Shown in pieces: positions 36,283 through 44,947 of a stretch of DNA of 64,000 nucleotides. The DNA is from Devosia lacusdianchii (GTDB lineage: Bacteria > Pseudomonadota > Alphaproteobacteria > Rhizobiales > Devosiaceae), in the NCBI RefSeq assembly GCF_022429625.1, contig NZ_CP092483.1, forward strand, positions 1,798,001-1,862,000. The letters are read 5' to 3'. The notes below the pieces were generated by a model. It was not told the DNA's origin and did not search any database. It saw only the letters and a list, made by a program, of their open reading frames with translations. Within the stretch, counting starts at the first letter, position 1. Each line of letters begins with the position of its first letter. The position numbers and the translations under genes are program-made.

Positions 36283-36734
36283 CACACCACTCCCGTCACG
36301 GCGACGGTAATGATAGCGACGCCGAAGAACACGGCGACAGCGACCAGCGAGCGGACCGAAAGCCGGGCAAGCCCGCAAACGCCGTGCCCGGATGTGCAAC
36401 CATTGCCAATCTTGGTGCCGAGGCCGGTCAGCAGCCCCGCTATCCCAAGCCAGACCGGTGTGGGCACCCCCCATGACGCGGGAGCCTCGACCAGTCTTGC
36501 AGGCTCGACACCACCGACACCAAGCCCCGGAAAGAGCTTGGCCGTGACGAATGTCGCCAGAACCAGCGCGACGAGGAAGACCAGCCGCCACACGACCGTC
36601 TGCGCCGGAGGCAGCAATTGGCCGAATATGCCAGATATGCCGGCGATCCGGCCATTGCCCAGCCACAAGACGGCCGTCGCCAGGCCGATGAGGCTGCCGC
36701 CTAGAGCGGCCGTAAGGGGGGTAAACGATTCCAT
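36282..36734 (-). CDS. YeeE/YedE-like membrane protein, N-terminal-half type
   Basis: The 150-residue protein has about four hydrophobic helices and the signature GNGCTSGHGVCG (about 109-120) seen in the first half of YeeE/YedE sulfur-compound transporters. The conserved cysteine is thought to relay thiosulfate or sulfide sulfur. The start at 36734 (MESFTPL) is favoured over an upstream extension without family similarity. In other bacteria such pairs often accompany BigR/Blh sulfide genes; none are seen here. Confidence 0.83.
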   Translation of the reverse strand: MESFTPLTAALGGSLIGLATAVLWLGNGRIAGISGIFGQLLPPAQTVVWRLVFLVALVLATFVTAKLFPGLGVGGVEPARLVEAPASWGVPTPVWLGIAGLLTGLGTKIGNGCTSGHGVCGLARLSVRSLVAVAVFFGVAIITVAVTGVV

Positions 36735-36919
36735 CTTATCACTCGCGAGTTGCGTCGGCGGCGAAGCTATCACCCGCCGGCGGAGCGAAGCCAGCTTTGC
36801 CACGGCTAGTTTGTGCTGCGGAACGCCGCAGGCCGAGGAAAACTCTGCCAGCAAGGCTTTCCCGCACGCGGTGCACCGCTTAGATAGATGCAACGCGCAA
36901 ATTCGAAATGGAGCCGACA

Positions 36920-37816
36920 ATGCTAGAGCTATTGGCTGATCCGAATGCCTGGATCGCCTTTGGTACCCTCACGGTGATGGAAATCGTGCTGGGCATCGAC
37001 AATATCGTCTTCATCTCAGTTCTCGTGTCGCGGCTGCCGAAAGAGCAGGCCGACCGCGCCCGCCAGATTGGCCTGGCCCTCGCGCTGATATTCCGCATCC
37101 TGCTGCTGCTGGTGATCAGCTGGATCATCAGCCTGACCCAGCCGGCGATTTCCGTTTTTGGGCTTGATCTCTCCTGGAAGGACCTGATCCTGATCGCCGG
37201 CGGCGCCTTCCTCGTCTACAAGGCGACCCACGAAATGCATGCGGCCATCGAAGAACCGCATGAGACGGGCCTTGCCAAGGGTGCTACCGCGGTCTTCGCC
37301 GCGATCATCGGCCAGATCATCGTCATCGACATGGTGTTCTCCATCGACTCGATCGTCACCGCCGTCGGCATGGCAGACGACGTCGAAGTGATGATCGCGG
37401 CTGTGATCGTCGCCGTAGGCGTCATGTTCGTGGCGTCCGGCCCGGTTGCCAAGTTCGTGGCCGACCACCCCACCACCAAGATGCTGGCGCTCGCCTTCCT
37501 ACTCCTGATCGGCGTGTCGCTGGTGGCCGATGGTCTCGGCTTCCATATTCCGAAGGGCTACATCTACGCTGCCATGGGCTTCTCGGTGCTGGTGGAGGCG
37601 ATCAACATCATCGCCAAGCAGCGCAAACTGGCGAGCGGCAAGGCCGCCGCGCCGGTCAAGATGACGCCCTTCACTGGCGACACCGGCTCGATCTCGGCCG
37701 AGGCCGGAGTCGCTGCGGTGACCGGCAAGAAGGTTGGAGCCAAGTCCACGCCGACGGCTCGCGCCCAGGCGCGTCCGAAATCGGCCCCCCGCAAGCCGCG
37801 GACGCCGAAGTCGTGA
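36920..37816 (+). CDS. TerC-family integral membrane protein
   Basis: The 298-residue protein shows the TerC signature EIVLGIDNIVFIS in the first helix pair and DMVFSIDSIVTAVGM in the middle, with conserved acidic residues in membrane helices. The tail is basic and Ala/Pro/Lys-rich. Family members (Alx, MeeF/MeeY) export manganese and assist metalation of exported proteins. I prefer ATG 36920, which has GGAG six bases upstream, over ATG 36908, whose own codons contain that site. No yybP-ykoY-type riboswitch could be recognised in the 185-base leader. Confidence 0.87.
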   Translation: MLELLADPNAWIAFGTLTVMEIVLGIDNIVFISVLVSRLPKEQADRARQIGLALALIFRILLLLVISWIISLTQPAISVFGLDLSWKDLILIAGGAFLVYKATHEMHAAIEEPHETGLAKGATAVFAAIIGQIIVIDMVFSIDSIVTAVGMADDVEVMIAAVIVAVGVMFVASGPVAKFVADHPTTKMLALAFLLLIGVSLVADGLGFHIPKGYIYAAMGFSVLVEAINIIAKQRKLASGKAAAPVKMTPFTGDTGSISAEAGVAAVTGKKVGAKSTPTARAQARPKSAPRKPRTPKS

Positions 37817-38784
37817 GCAAGGCTGTCGTCGTCCGGCAGGCCGGTGGCCCCGAAGTCTTGAGCTACGAGGACTGGCCACTGGCCAGTCCTGGCGCCGGCC
37901 AGGTGGCGCTACGCCAGACGGCGATCGGCCTGAATTTCATCGACACCTACCAGCGCTCCGGGCTCTACCCGGTCAACATGCCGTTCGTTGCCGGCAATGA
38001 GGGAGCAGGCGTCATCACCGCGATCGGCGATGGCGTGACCGGTCTCGAAATTGGCCAACGGGTAGCCTATCAGGGGCAGATCGGCGCTTATGCGACCGAA
38101 CGCCTGGCCGCGGCTGACCGCCTGGTGCCGATTCCGGATGGAATCGACGATCAAACCGCCGCCGCGATCATGTTGAAGGGGCTGACGGCCTACTACCTCC
38201 TGTTCAAGACCTGGCCGCTGACCCGCGGCGAAACCATCCTCTGGCATGCCGCAGCGGGTGGCACCGGGCTCATTGCTACGCAATGGGCCCGCTCGCTCGG
38301 CGCGACCGTGATCGGCACCGCCGGCAGCGACGAAAAGGTTCAGCTTGCGCTCGACCATGGCTGCAATCACGTCATCAACTACAAGACGGAAGACTTCGCC
38401 ACCCGCGTCCGTGCCCTGACCGAGGGGCGCGGTGTGGATGTCGTCTTTGACGGCGTCGGCAAGTCGACGTTTGAGGGCTCGCTTGATTGCCTGCGGCCGC
38501 GCGGGCTCATGGTTAGCTTCGGCAATGCATCAGGTGTCGTGACGATACCCGACATCACCGTGCTCTCGCGCAAGGGCTCGCTCTACGTTACGCGGCCCAC
38601 AGGCGCACATTATCTCAACCGCCGCGAGGATCTGCTCGAGGGTGCGGCTTCGCTATTCGAAGCTGTCGCCACAGGCGTCATCAAGGTTCGGATCAACGAG
38701 ACCTTCGCGCTGGCGGAGGCGGGCGCTGCGCATCGGGCCCTGGAGGGCCGCGAAACGACTGGGTCGGTGATCCTCATCCCCTAG
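37813..38784 (+). CDS. Zinc-free NADPH:quinone oxidoreductase (Qor-like MDR)
   Basis: The 323-residue medium-chain dehydrogenase/reductase resembles QorA: an N-terminal GroES-like domain with NFIDTYQRSGLYPV, a cofactor domain with AAAGGTGLIATQWAR and DVVFDGVGKSTF, and no zinc-ligand cysteines. It reduces quinones with NADPH in the cytoplasm. The GTG start overlaps the terC stop by four bases. tRNA-Ser follows. Confidence 0.88.
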   Translation: MSKAVVVRQAGGPEVLSYEDWPLASPGAGQVALRQTAIGLNFIDTYQRSGLYPVNMPFVAGNEGAGVITAIGDGVTGLEIGQRVAYQGQIGAYATERLAAADRLVPIPDGIDDQTAAAIMLKGLTAYYLLFKTWPLTRGETILWHAAAGGTGLIATQWARSLGATVIGTAGSDEKVQLALDHGCNHVINYKTEDFATRVRALTEGRGVDVVFDGVGKSTFEGSLDCLRPRGLMVSFGNASGVVTIPDITVLSRKGSLYVTRPTGAHYLNRREDLLEGAASLFEAVATGVIKVRINETFALAEAGAAHRALEGRETTGSVILIP

Positions 38785-38828
38785 CGGTCTGGACAGTTTG
38801 TCCTTCTGCCGGTAAAGGCACAGCCAAC

Positions 38829-38918
38829 GGGTAGATGGCAGAGCGGTTGATTGCTCCGGTCTTGAAAACCGGCGAACGTGAAAGCGTTCCGGGGGTTCGA
38901 ATCCCTCTCTACCCGCCA
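38829..38918 (+). tRNA. tRNA-Ser (anticodon TGA)
   Basis: Acceptor GGGTAGA/TCTACCC, anticodon arm CCGGT-CTTGAAA-ACCGG with anticodon TGA, a long variable arm (CGAACGTGAAAGCGTTCC) typical of serine tRNAs, a T-arm with GGTTCGAATCC and an encoded CCA. Length is 90 nt. Confidence 0.96.
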
Positions 38919-39118
38919 TTTTCAAAAGGTCAGAGATTTGCGGTACGAAGCCGCGCTTGCGCGCGTGGGCAGGCCGTCGATGTTGGCCCATGTCCATTTC
39001 TTCACAGATCGCAGCGCCTCAAGCTTGCCACACGGGCCTTGAAAGACGAGGCGACCGAGGGTCTGGCTATTCGCCTTTCATTGGTGTTTAGTCGGCATGT
39101 AAAGGTCTGGGGGGACAA

Positions 39119-39565
39119 ATGAAACGTCGCGCATTTTTGAGTGCCGCTGTCGTCATGACGGCGGCAATGCTTTCAGCTTGTTCAACAACCAGCGGACCTC
39201 GACTGGCGCCGGAGCGCCAACTCACGATCGCAGCACCAAAGATGAAGGTGAAAGAGGCTGTGGCCGCGCTTATGGTTTCCCGAGGCTATCAGATCCAGCG
39301 TGACACGGACTTTGTCATGGACTTCGCCACGAACACGCAGAACTTCATGGCGACGTTACTACTGAGTTCAAGGTACGACGGCCGCGTCGAAACGAGGGTG
39401 TCGGTGACCTTCATTGGCGACAACCCTACACAGGTGACGTGGCGGGCGGCGCTCGTCACCAATCCGGGGTCGGCATTCGAGCGGCCGACAGACATCACCA
39501 ACAACCCTGAAGGCGACAACGTTCAGACTCAGTTCGTGGCGATCAAGACGCAACTGGAAAAGTGA
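39119..39565 (+). CDS. Small predicted lipoprotein, unrecognised
   Basis: The 148-residue product has a basic N-terminus, a hydrophobic stretch and a lipobox ending LSAC (cysteine at about 21), so it should be lipid-anchored. The mature part is a single domain of mixed strands without a motif I recognise. GGGG precedes the ATG at good spacing. Base composition looks less GC-rich than the flanking core genes, and it lies just downstream of tRNA-Ser. Confidence 0.72.
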   Translation: MKRRAFLSAAVVMTAAMLSACSTTSGPRLAPERQLTIAAPKMKVKEAVAALMVSRGYQIQRDTDFVMDFATNTQNFMATLLLSSRYDGRVETRVSVTFIGDNPTQVTWRAALVTNPGSAFERPTDITNNPEGDNVQTQFVAIKTQLEK

Positions 39566-39728
39566 TCGTTGGCAGAGTTCTGAGTTGGTCCGCTTCGACT
39601 ACATCGCCGCAAAACTACGATACCTCGTTGCCTTAGCCCGTTTGGTCATTCCAACGCGCGACAAAGCCGTTTTGATTTCCCTCGGTTTGGCGTAGTACGC
39701 GAGCGCCACCAACCAACGGAGAAGCCCT

Positions 39729-39965
39729 GTGAGCCGCAAGGAATTCGAAGCATCGCGGATGCGCCGCATGAGGCGGGTTGCTGGGCGGCATGGCTTGACC
39801 ATCCTCACCGCCGAAAAGCTCACGGCCAAGCAGGGCAAGGGTGGGCATGCATTGCGTGACGACGAGAGCTTCAAAGTGGTCTATGGCCACCACCCGCTGC
39901 CATTTACCGCAACGCTGGAAGATATCGAAGCTTACCTCGACAAGCTCGAAGCTGCGGAAGACTAA
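39729..39965 (+). CDS. Small hypothetical protein
   Basis: The 78-residue product is basic at the start (RMRRMRRVAGRHG) and acidic at the end (TLEDIEAYLDKLEAAED). I do not recognise it. The GTG start has GGAGAAG at ideal spacing. A diverged, frameshifted copy of its last codons and following bases lies at 41103-41162, on the other side of the next gene. Confidence 0.6.
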   Translation: MSRKEFEASRMRRMRRVAGRHGLTILTAEKLTAKQGKGGHALRDDESFKVVYGHHPLPFTATLEDIEAYLDKLEAAED

Positions 39966-40093
39966 GGGCGACTGATCTATCGGCGGTCGCCATGCTGGTT
40001 CACGCCGCAATGGCGCTTCGGCTCTGACACGGCAGCTTGACCTTGCCATGCTGGAAGGTCGCACAGTCGCGCCAGGCGAAGGCGGGGGCGAAG

Positions 40094-41089
40094 GTGTCTG
40101 GCAAGGTTCTGGTCGTTGGCGGCTACGGCGCGGTCGGCAAAATTCTCGGTCTCCGACTGGTTCAGCTTGGATATGCCGTGGCCGCCGGCGGACGCAGGGC
40201 GGACCCTGGGCGCGCCATTGTCGAGGGACTGGGCCTGGAATGGCGCCAGGTGGATGTCGAGTCGCGCGATGGCTGGGACGCGGCGCTGGCCGGGATCGAC
40301 GTGGTCATCGTCTGCATTGACCAGCGGGATACCTCCTTTGTCGAATATGTGCTGGCGCGTGGGCTCCTGTACATGGACATATCGGCCGATGACGCGCATT
40401 TCCGCCGGGTGGAGACGCTCGCGATCCCCGCGAATGCTGGGGCGTTTTTGTCGCTGGGATTCGCGCCGGGCCTGAGCAACCTGATGGCGGCGCGCCTGAT
40501 CGGAAGCGTCGAGCACGCCAGCACGCTCCGACTAGGATTGCTCTTCGGCATCAACGACCAGCATGGCGCCGCGGGGGTGGACTGGACGCTGGGCGCCATC
40601 TTTGCGGGAGCCCGGGACCGCCCTGTGGCCGAGTTGGACTGGGGCAGGCCATGGGGCCGTCGCCGCATGTACGGCGTAGGATTCGCCGACCAGTTCGCGT
40701 TGGCGCGCACCCATCCCGGCCTGTCGGCGACCACCTATATAGGCTTCGACTCGCGGATAGCTACTGCAGCGGCCTTCGCCGCAGCCAGTATGTTCGGCGA
40801 TAATTCAGTCGTGCGGCGCTTGGTGGCCGCAGCGTCTCATCCCATCGGTCTGGGCAGCAAGGTCTGCGGCATTCTAGCCGAGGTCAGCGATGGCAAGCGG
40901 ACTCACCGGCTGCGTTTCATCGGCAGCGAAGAAACGCGCACGACAGCCGAACTGGCGGCTTTGATGGCGCATGACATCATGCGGACCGACCGGCGTGGCG
41001 GGGTGTTTCACTCGCACCAAGTCATCGACGCCGAGCGCCTGATGGGTGCCGGTCAGGCGGCGGGCCTGGGCACATTCGAGCACTTATAG
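40094..41089 (+). CDS. Saccharopine dehydrogenase-like NADP-binding protein
   Basis: The 331-residue protein has an N-terminal Rossmann motif (VLVVGGYGAVGKILGLRL) and a middle FAPGLSNLMA segment as in saccharopine reductase-like proteins; the C-terminal region is less conserved. The true substrate is unknown, and it is shorter than lysine-pathway enzymes. The GTG at 40094 behind GGGGGCGAAG is preferred to an upstream ATG. It is bracketed by an intact gene (39729) and a remnant of that gene's 3' end. Confidence 0.75.
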   Translation: MSGKVLVVGGYGAVGKILGLRLVQLGYAVAAGGRRADPGRAIVEGLGLEWRQVDVESRDGWDAALAGIDVVIVCIDQRDTSFVEYVLARGLLYMDISADDAHFRRVETLAIPANAGAFLSLGFAPGLSNLMAARLIGSVEHASTLRLGLLFGINDQHGAAGVDWTLGAIFAGARDRPVAELDWGRPWGRRRMYGVGFADQFALARTHPGLSATTYIGFDSRIATAAAFAAASMFGDNSVVRRLVAAASHPIGLGSKVCGILAEVSDGKRTHRLRFIGSEETRTTAELAALMAHDIMRTDRRGGVFHSHQVIDAERLMGAGQAAGLGTFEHL

Positions 41090-41102
41090 TACCGCGATGT
41101 GC

Positions 41103-41162
41103 CTGGAAGACATCGAATCTTATCTCGATAAGCACGAGCTGCGGAAGAGTAAGAGCAGCTGA
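41103..41162 (+). pseudogene. Remnant of the 39729-39965 gene (3' end)
   Basis: CTGGAAGACATCGAATC and the following bases match the last 17 or so codons of the 39729 gene (CTGGAAGATATCGAAGC...) with seven or so differences in about 52 bases. A one-base deletion after AAGCACGA shifts the frame and loses the original TAA. No start or upstream portion is present. Confidence 0.65.
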
Positions 41163-41271
41163 CCTACATGGCAATTGGCCTCCGGCTGGTCGCCCACAAA
41201 TTTACATTATTTATTCCGTAACGGGAATCGCCGCACAATCGGTCCATTGGCTTACTTGGAGGCGCGTTATT

Positions 41272-41448
41272 GTGTTCACTCTGATCAACGCCGACGCCGA
41301 AGACGACGACGCCGAAATCACCGATCCCCAGGAAATCGCAGAATTGTTTGCTGCCATCGCAGCGGTCGCCATCGAGGCGATCGGTGCCGGGCAGGTCAGG
41401 CAGTTGTTCGATGCCGTGGTCGAACAGGACGGCAAAGACCCGAACTGA
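41272..41448 (+). CDS. Small acidic protein, 58 residues
   Basis: A GTG with GGAGG nine bases upstream opens a 58-residue frame: FTLINADAEDDDAEI, then a predicted amphipathic helix (about 18-42), ending VVEQDGKDPN. Third-codon positions are mostly G/C, as in real genes here. No family was recognised. It stands alone ahead of the pxp operon. Confidence 0.5.
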   Translation: MFTLINADAEDDDAEITDPQEIAELFAAIAAVAIEAIGAGQVRQLFDAVVEQDGKDPN

Positions 41449-41619
41449 CCGGACGCTACCGTCCCGGCAGGTCAAATCCGGCCGCTGCCCTTCGCTGAGG
41501 CGCGGTGTATACGAACGGTCTTCCGAGCGAGGCAGAGTTCCTGCGCTTATGGACCGGGTTGACTGATCCGGGCGGGTCCGACAGGACTAGCTCCATGCTT
41601 CAGCCGAGGAGGCTGCGCC

Positions 41620-42288
41620 ATGGCAGGCCCGTCCACCCCCGACACATTTCCAATGCCGACCATCCTGCCGCTGGGGGACAGCGGCTTACTAGTGCGGTTT
41701 GGAACGACGCTGACCGACCCATCAAATCGGGCGGCCACTGCCTTTGCGCTGACGCTGGAACGCGAGCCGATAAGCGGCGTGGTCGAGGTCGTGCCGAACC
41801 TGGTCTCGGTACTGCTTCGCTATGATCCCCTGACGACGGCGCCTGCAGGCATTGCTGGTGAGGTTGGCCTGCGACTCAATGGCCTGGCGGGGGAGCAAAC
41901 GAATAGGACCGAGTGGGTAATCCCGACGGCGTTCGATGGCCCTGATCTGGACGAGGTGGCTGCTTCCCTGAGTGTGTCGCCCGCGGCCTTCGTGGCCGCA
42001 CACAACGCGTCGGCATTGCGTGTGCTGGCGACCGGCTTTGCGCCCGGTTTCGTTTATTGCGGTCTCCATCCAGACCGGCTGCTGGTGCCGCGACGATCGA
42101 GCGTTCGATCCCTGGTGCCCGCAGGCAGTGTGCTGTTTGCCGCGGGCCAGACCGCTATTGCCGCAACTGAAATGCCCACCGGCTGGCACGTGATAGGCCG
42201 CACCGGCTTCATCAATTTCGATCCAGTACGCAATCCGCCGACGCGGCTAAACGCCGGCGATAGCATCACATTCGAGGTCGCATCTTGA
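41620..42288 (+). CDS. pxpB: 5-oxoprolinase subunit B (KipI-like)
   Basis: The 222-residue protein shows the KipI/allophanate-hydrolase-subunit-1 pattern: LPLGDSGLLVRFG near the N-terminus and GFAPGFVYCGLHPDRLLVPRR with GSVLFAAGQTAIAATEMPTGWHVIGRT toward the end. With PxpC and PxpA it hydrolyses 5-oxoproline (pyroglutamate) to glutamate using ATP. GAGGAGG precedes the ATG. The stop overlaps pxpC (TTGA). Confidence 0.9.
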   Translation: MAGPSTPDTFPMPTILPLGDSGLLVRFGTTLTDPSNRAATAFALTLEREPISGVVEVVPNLVSVLLRYDPLTTAPAGIAGEVGLRLNGLAGEQTNRTEWVIPTAFDGPDLDEVAASLSVSPAAFVAAHNASALRVLATGFAPGFVYCGLHPDRLLVPRRSSVRSLVPAGSVLFAAGQTAIAATEMPTGWHVIGRTGFINFDPVRNPPTRLNAGDSITFEVAS

Positions 42289-43184
42289 GTGCCGTCCTCA
42301 GCGTGCAGCGCGCCGGACCGTTGACGACCATTCAGGACCTGGGGCGCCATGGAATGCTGCGCAGCGGCATCAGCGCCTCCGGTCCGATGGATCGGCGCGC
42401 CTACGAGCTGGCGGGGACGGTGGTCGGCGCTGGTTTAGGCGGCATTGAAATAACCGCCGCGGGCGCAGAGTTCAAAGTCACCAGCGGCGAGTGTCTCGTC
42501 GGCTTTGCGGGCGGCCATTTCACGGTGCGGGTGAATGGGCGGGTTGCAGACTGGCCGGGAACCTCTGCCCTTGAGGTTGGCGACGTTCTCGCCATAACGC
42601 CGGGTTCATCAGGCAATTACGGCTACCTGCGGTTTGATGCCGACATCGATATTGCGCCGGTGCTGGGGAGCATCGCCACCAATAGCCGCGTCCGCCTCGG
42701 CGGGCTGGACGGCCGCGCCCTGCGAACAGGCGACGTGGTAGCGCTGACCGGCCACGGGCGCTCCGCCCGAGAAGCGCGGCAGCCCCCCACTGGCCAAGAC
42801 GGACCCTTCAGGGTGGTCTGGGGGCTGCACGCAGACGCGTTCCCAAGTGCGATCAAGGATCACTTCCTGCGCGCCGAGTTTGTCGTGTCCACGCGGCTCG
42901 ACCGCATGGGCGTGCGTCTGACGGATGGGAGCGGTGTGTTCTCCGATGCGACGATCCTGTCTCTGGTTTCGGACGCTGTGACACCAGGGGATATTCAGAT
43001 ACTCGGGGACGGCACGCCGATCGTCTTGATGCGCGACCATCAGCCGACCGGGGGCTATCCGCGCATCGCCACGATCATCACCGCTGACCTCGACCGGTTC
43101 GCGCAGATGCGACCCGGTAGCACGGTTGCCTTCCAACCCGTCACTGTGGAACATGCCCACCATGTGTTGCGGAGCGGGCCATGA
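42285..43184 (+). CDS. pxpC: 5-oxoprolinase subunit C (KipA-like carboxyltransferase family)
   Basis: The 299-residue protein has the KipA/biotin-dependent carboxylase-like fold: GPLTTIQDLGRHGMLRSGIS at the start, DRRAYELAG, SDRMGVRL-like LDRMGVRLTDG, and DGTPIVLMRDHQPTGGYPRIATI near the end. It forms the catalytic complex with PxpB. The TTG start overlaps pxpB, and its end overlaps pxpA by ATGA, giving a tightly coupled three-gene operon. Confidence 0.9.
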   Translation: MSAVLSVQRAGPLTTIQDLGRHGMLRSGISASGPMDRRAYELAGTVVGAGLGGIEITAAGAEFKVTSGECLVGFAGGHFTVRVNGRVADWPGTSALEVGDVLAITPGSSGNYGYLRFDADIDIAPVLGSIATNSRVRLGGLDGRALRTGDVVALTGHGRSAREARQPPTGQDGPFRVVWGLHADAFPSAIKDHFLRAEFVVSTRLDRMGVRLTDGSGVFSDATILSLVSDAVTPGDIQILGDGTPIVLMRDHQPTGGYPRIATIITADLDRFAQMRPGSTVAFQPVTVEHAHHVLRSGP

Positions 43185-43951
43185 TTTCGATCGACCTCAA
43201 CGCCGATCTTGGTGAAGGCATGGGGACTGATGAGGACCTGCTCGAGATCGTCTCCAGCGCATCGATCGCCTGCGGTGGACATGCCGGCGATGCGGCGACC
43301 ATCCGGCACATCCTCAAGTTCTGCAAGGCGCGCGGTGTTCGCGCCGGCGCCCACCCCGGCTATGCTGACCCCAAACGATTTGGCCGCTTTCGCGTGGTCA
43401 TGCCGCTCGATCAATTGCTCGGGCAAATCCGCAGCCAACTGTTTCTCGTCCGCTTCATCGCCGACGAGGTGGGCGTGCCGCTGGCCTATGTGAAGCTGCA
43501 CGGAGCGCTGGCCAACCAGACCGCCGAGGAACTCGCCTTCGCCGTCGGAATTTTTGCGACGATACAGGCCATGGATCGGCGAATGGCCGTCCTGGCTCTC
43601 GACAACAGCCAGCAGGTTCGCGCCGCCAATGCCGTCGGCATGCCGCTGATCCGCGAAGCCTATGCTGATCGGGCCTACACCTCCGACGGCCTGCTGGTGC
43701 CACGGGCGCAGGACGGCGCCGTGATCCACGACGTCGATGCCGTCATCGAGCGCTGCCTGCGGCTGGCAAAGTCGGGGGAGTTGGTCGCGATCGACGGCAC
43801 GGTGCTCAAATCCTCAGCGCGCTCGATCTGCCTGCACGGCGATACGCCGGGCGCGGTCGATCTGGCGCGCGAGGTGCGCGACGCACTGGAGGGCGAGGGG
43901 ATCGCTATCAAGGCCGAGGCGCCTGAGATGGAGTTTGAAGCGGAGGGATAG
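43181..43951 (+). CDS. pxpA: 5-oxoprolinase subunit A (LamB/YcsF family)
   Basis: The 256-residue protein of the LamB/YcsF family opens with IDLNADLGEGMG. It continues with SIACGGHAGD, GAHPGYADPKRFGR, VKLHGALAN and EAYADRAYTSDGLLVPR, all hallmark segments of PxpA. It supplies ATP-dependent activation of 5-oxoproline. It is the last gene of the pxp operon. Confidence 0.92.
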   Translation: MISIDLNADLGEGMGTDEDLLEIVSSASIACGGHAGDAATIRHILKFCKARGVRAGAHPGYADPKRFGRFRVVMPLDQLLGQIRSQLFLVRFIADEVGVPLAYVKLHGALANQTAEELAFAVGIFATIQAMDRRMAVLALDNSQQVRAANAVGMPLIREAYADRAYTSDGLLVPRAQDGAVIHDVDAVIERCLRLAKSGELVAIDGTVLKSSARSICLHGDTPGAVDLAREVRDALEGEGIAIKAEAPEMEFEAEG

Positions 43952-44176
43952 GTTTCCCACCACGCTTCCCTCGCACTTTGATCCGAGGACCTTCCAAGCT
44001 TGCGCCGTGCTTTGAGGGGCCCTCAGGTCGGGCCCGAGGGAACGCTGCTGGGTGCGCACGTGGTGCTCACGCGGAAGGACTTACCCTGAGCCTCTCGAAT
44101 GGGAGAGGGTGAGATCGGCGGAATGCCTTTGGTTCGAAAGGCCCAGGGTAGAGGGTGTCGGCCGCGCGGCCGAAAA
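43952..44176. other. Intergenic gap between convergent pxpA and livF
   Basis: No gene is supported here. It holds short inverted repeats (CCTCTC/GAGAGG at about 44091-44108, and a GGGCCC-rich stretch at about 44018-44040) that could terminate the two convergent operons. Neither has a T-tract. Confidence 0.35.
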
Positions 44177-44947
44177 CTAGATCGCCAGGTACTCGTGGCG
44201 AAGTTCGGTATTGTCGAGGACATCCTTGGCCGAACCGGCAAAGGCGACCTCGCCGGTATCGAGGATGACGGCGCGATCGGCCAGTTTCAGGGCCGCTACA
44301 GCGTTCTGTTCGACGATGATGGTGGTGATGCCCAGCGGCTTGATCGAGTGCAGGATGCGCTCGATTTCGTGCACGATAACCGGCGCCAAGCCCTCGTAGG
44401 GCTCGTCGAGCAACAGAAGCTTGAGATCGCGCGCAAGGGCACGCGCGATAGCCAGCATCTGCTGCTCGCCGCCGGAGAGCGTCACGCCCTCCTGCTTCCG
44501 GCGTTCGGCCAAGCGCGGAAAACTTTGGTAGATCTGCTCGAGGCTCCAGCCATTGCCCGGCGCGACTTTGGCGAGGGTAATATTCTCTTCGACCGTTAGG
44601 CCAGCGATGATGCGCCGATCCTCCGGCACCAGCTGAATACCGGCGCGCGCCGCCTCGAAGGATTTCATCTGGTGGATCGGCTTGCCGTCGAGCCAGATTT
44701 CGCCCTGCCGCATTTGCGGATCGTCGGTGCGGGCAATGGTGCGCAGCGTCGACGTCTTGCCGGCGCCGTTGCGACCGAGCAGCGCCAGGATTTCGCCCTG
44801 GCGGATATCGAGCGAGACGCCCTGCACGATGTAGCTCTCGCCGTAATAGGCATGCATGTCGCGCACCGAGAAGAACGGTCGCGTCGCCTCCATGCTGACG
44901 GCGTGGCTGTCGGAGACGATTTGGGTTTCCATGGCGATCGCGCTCAT
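44177..44947 (-). CDS. livF: Branched-chain/amide-type ABC transporter ATP-binding protein
   Basis: The 256-residue LivF-type ATPase has Walker A GRNGAGKTS, signature LSGGEQQML, Walker B LLLLDEPYEGLAP and the switch histidine-equivalent segment IIVEQN. It pairs with LivG to power the importer. The ATG at 44947 overlaps the LivG stop (TGATG). It is last in the operon, and several Met codons near the start leave a small doubt about the exact N-terminus. Confidence 0.92.
   Translation of the reverse strand: MSAIAMETQIVSDSHAVSMEATRPFFSVRDMHAYYGESYIVQGVSLDIRQGEILALLGRNGAGKTSTLRTIARTDDPQMRQGEIWLDGKPIHQMKSFEAARAGIQLVPEDRRIIAGLTVEENITLAKVAPGNGWSLEQIYQSFPRLAERRKQEGVTLSGGEQQMLAIARALARDLKLLLLDEPYEGLAPVIVHEIERILHSIKPLGITTIIVEQNAVAALKLADRAVILDTGEVAFAGSAKDVLDNTELRHEYLAI

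Noticed and set aside
36735..36919. Manganese (yybP-ykoY) riboswitch upstream of terC
   Set aside because: Searched by eye for the conserved paired loops; none could be recognised.
38835..39122. 95-codon forward frame
   Set aside because: It begins inside tRNA-Ser and has no ribosome site or family features.
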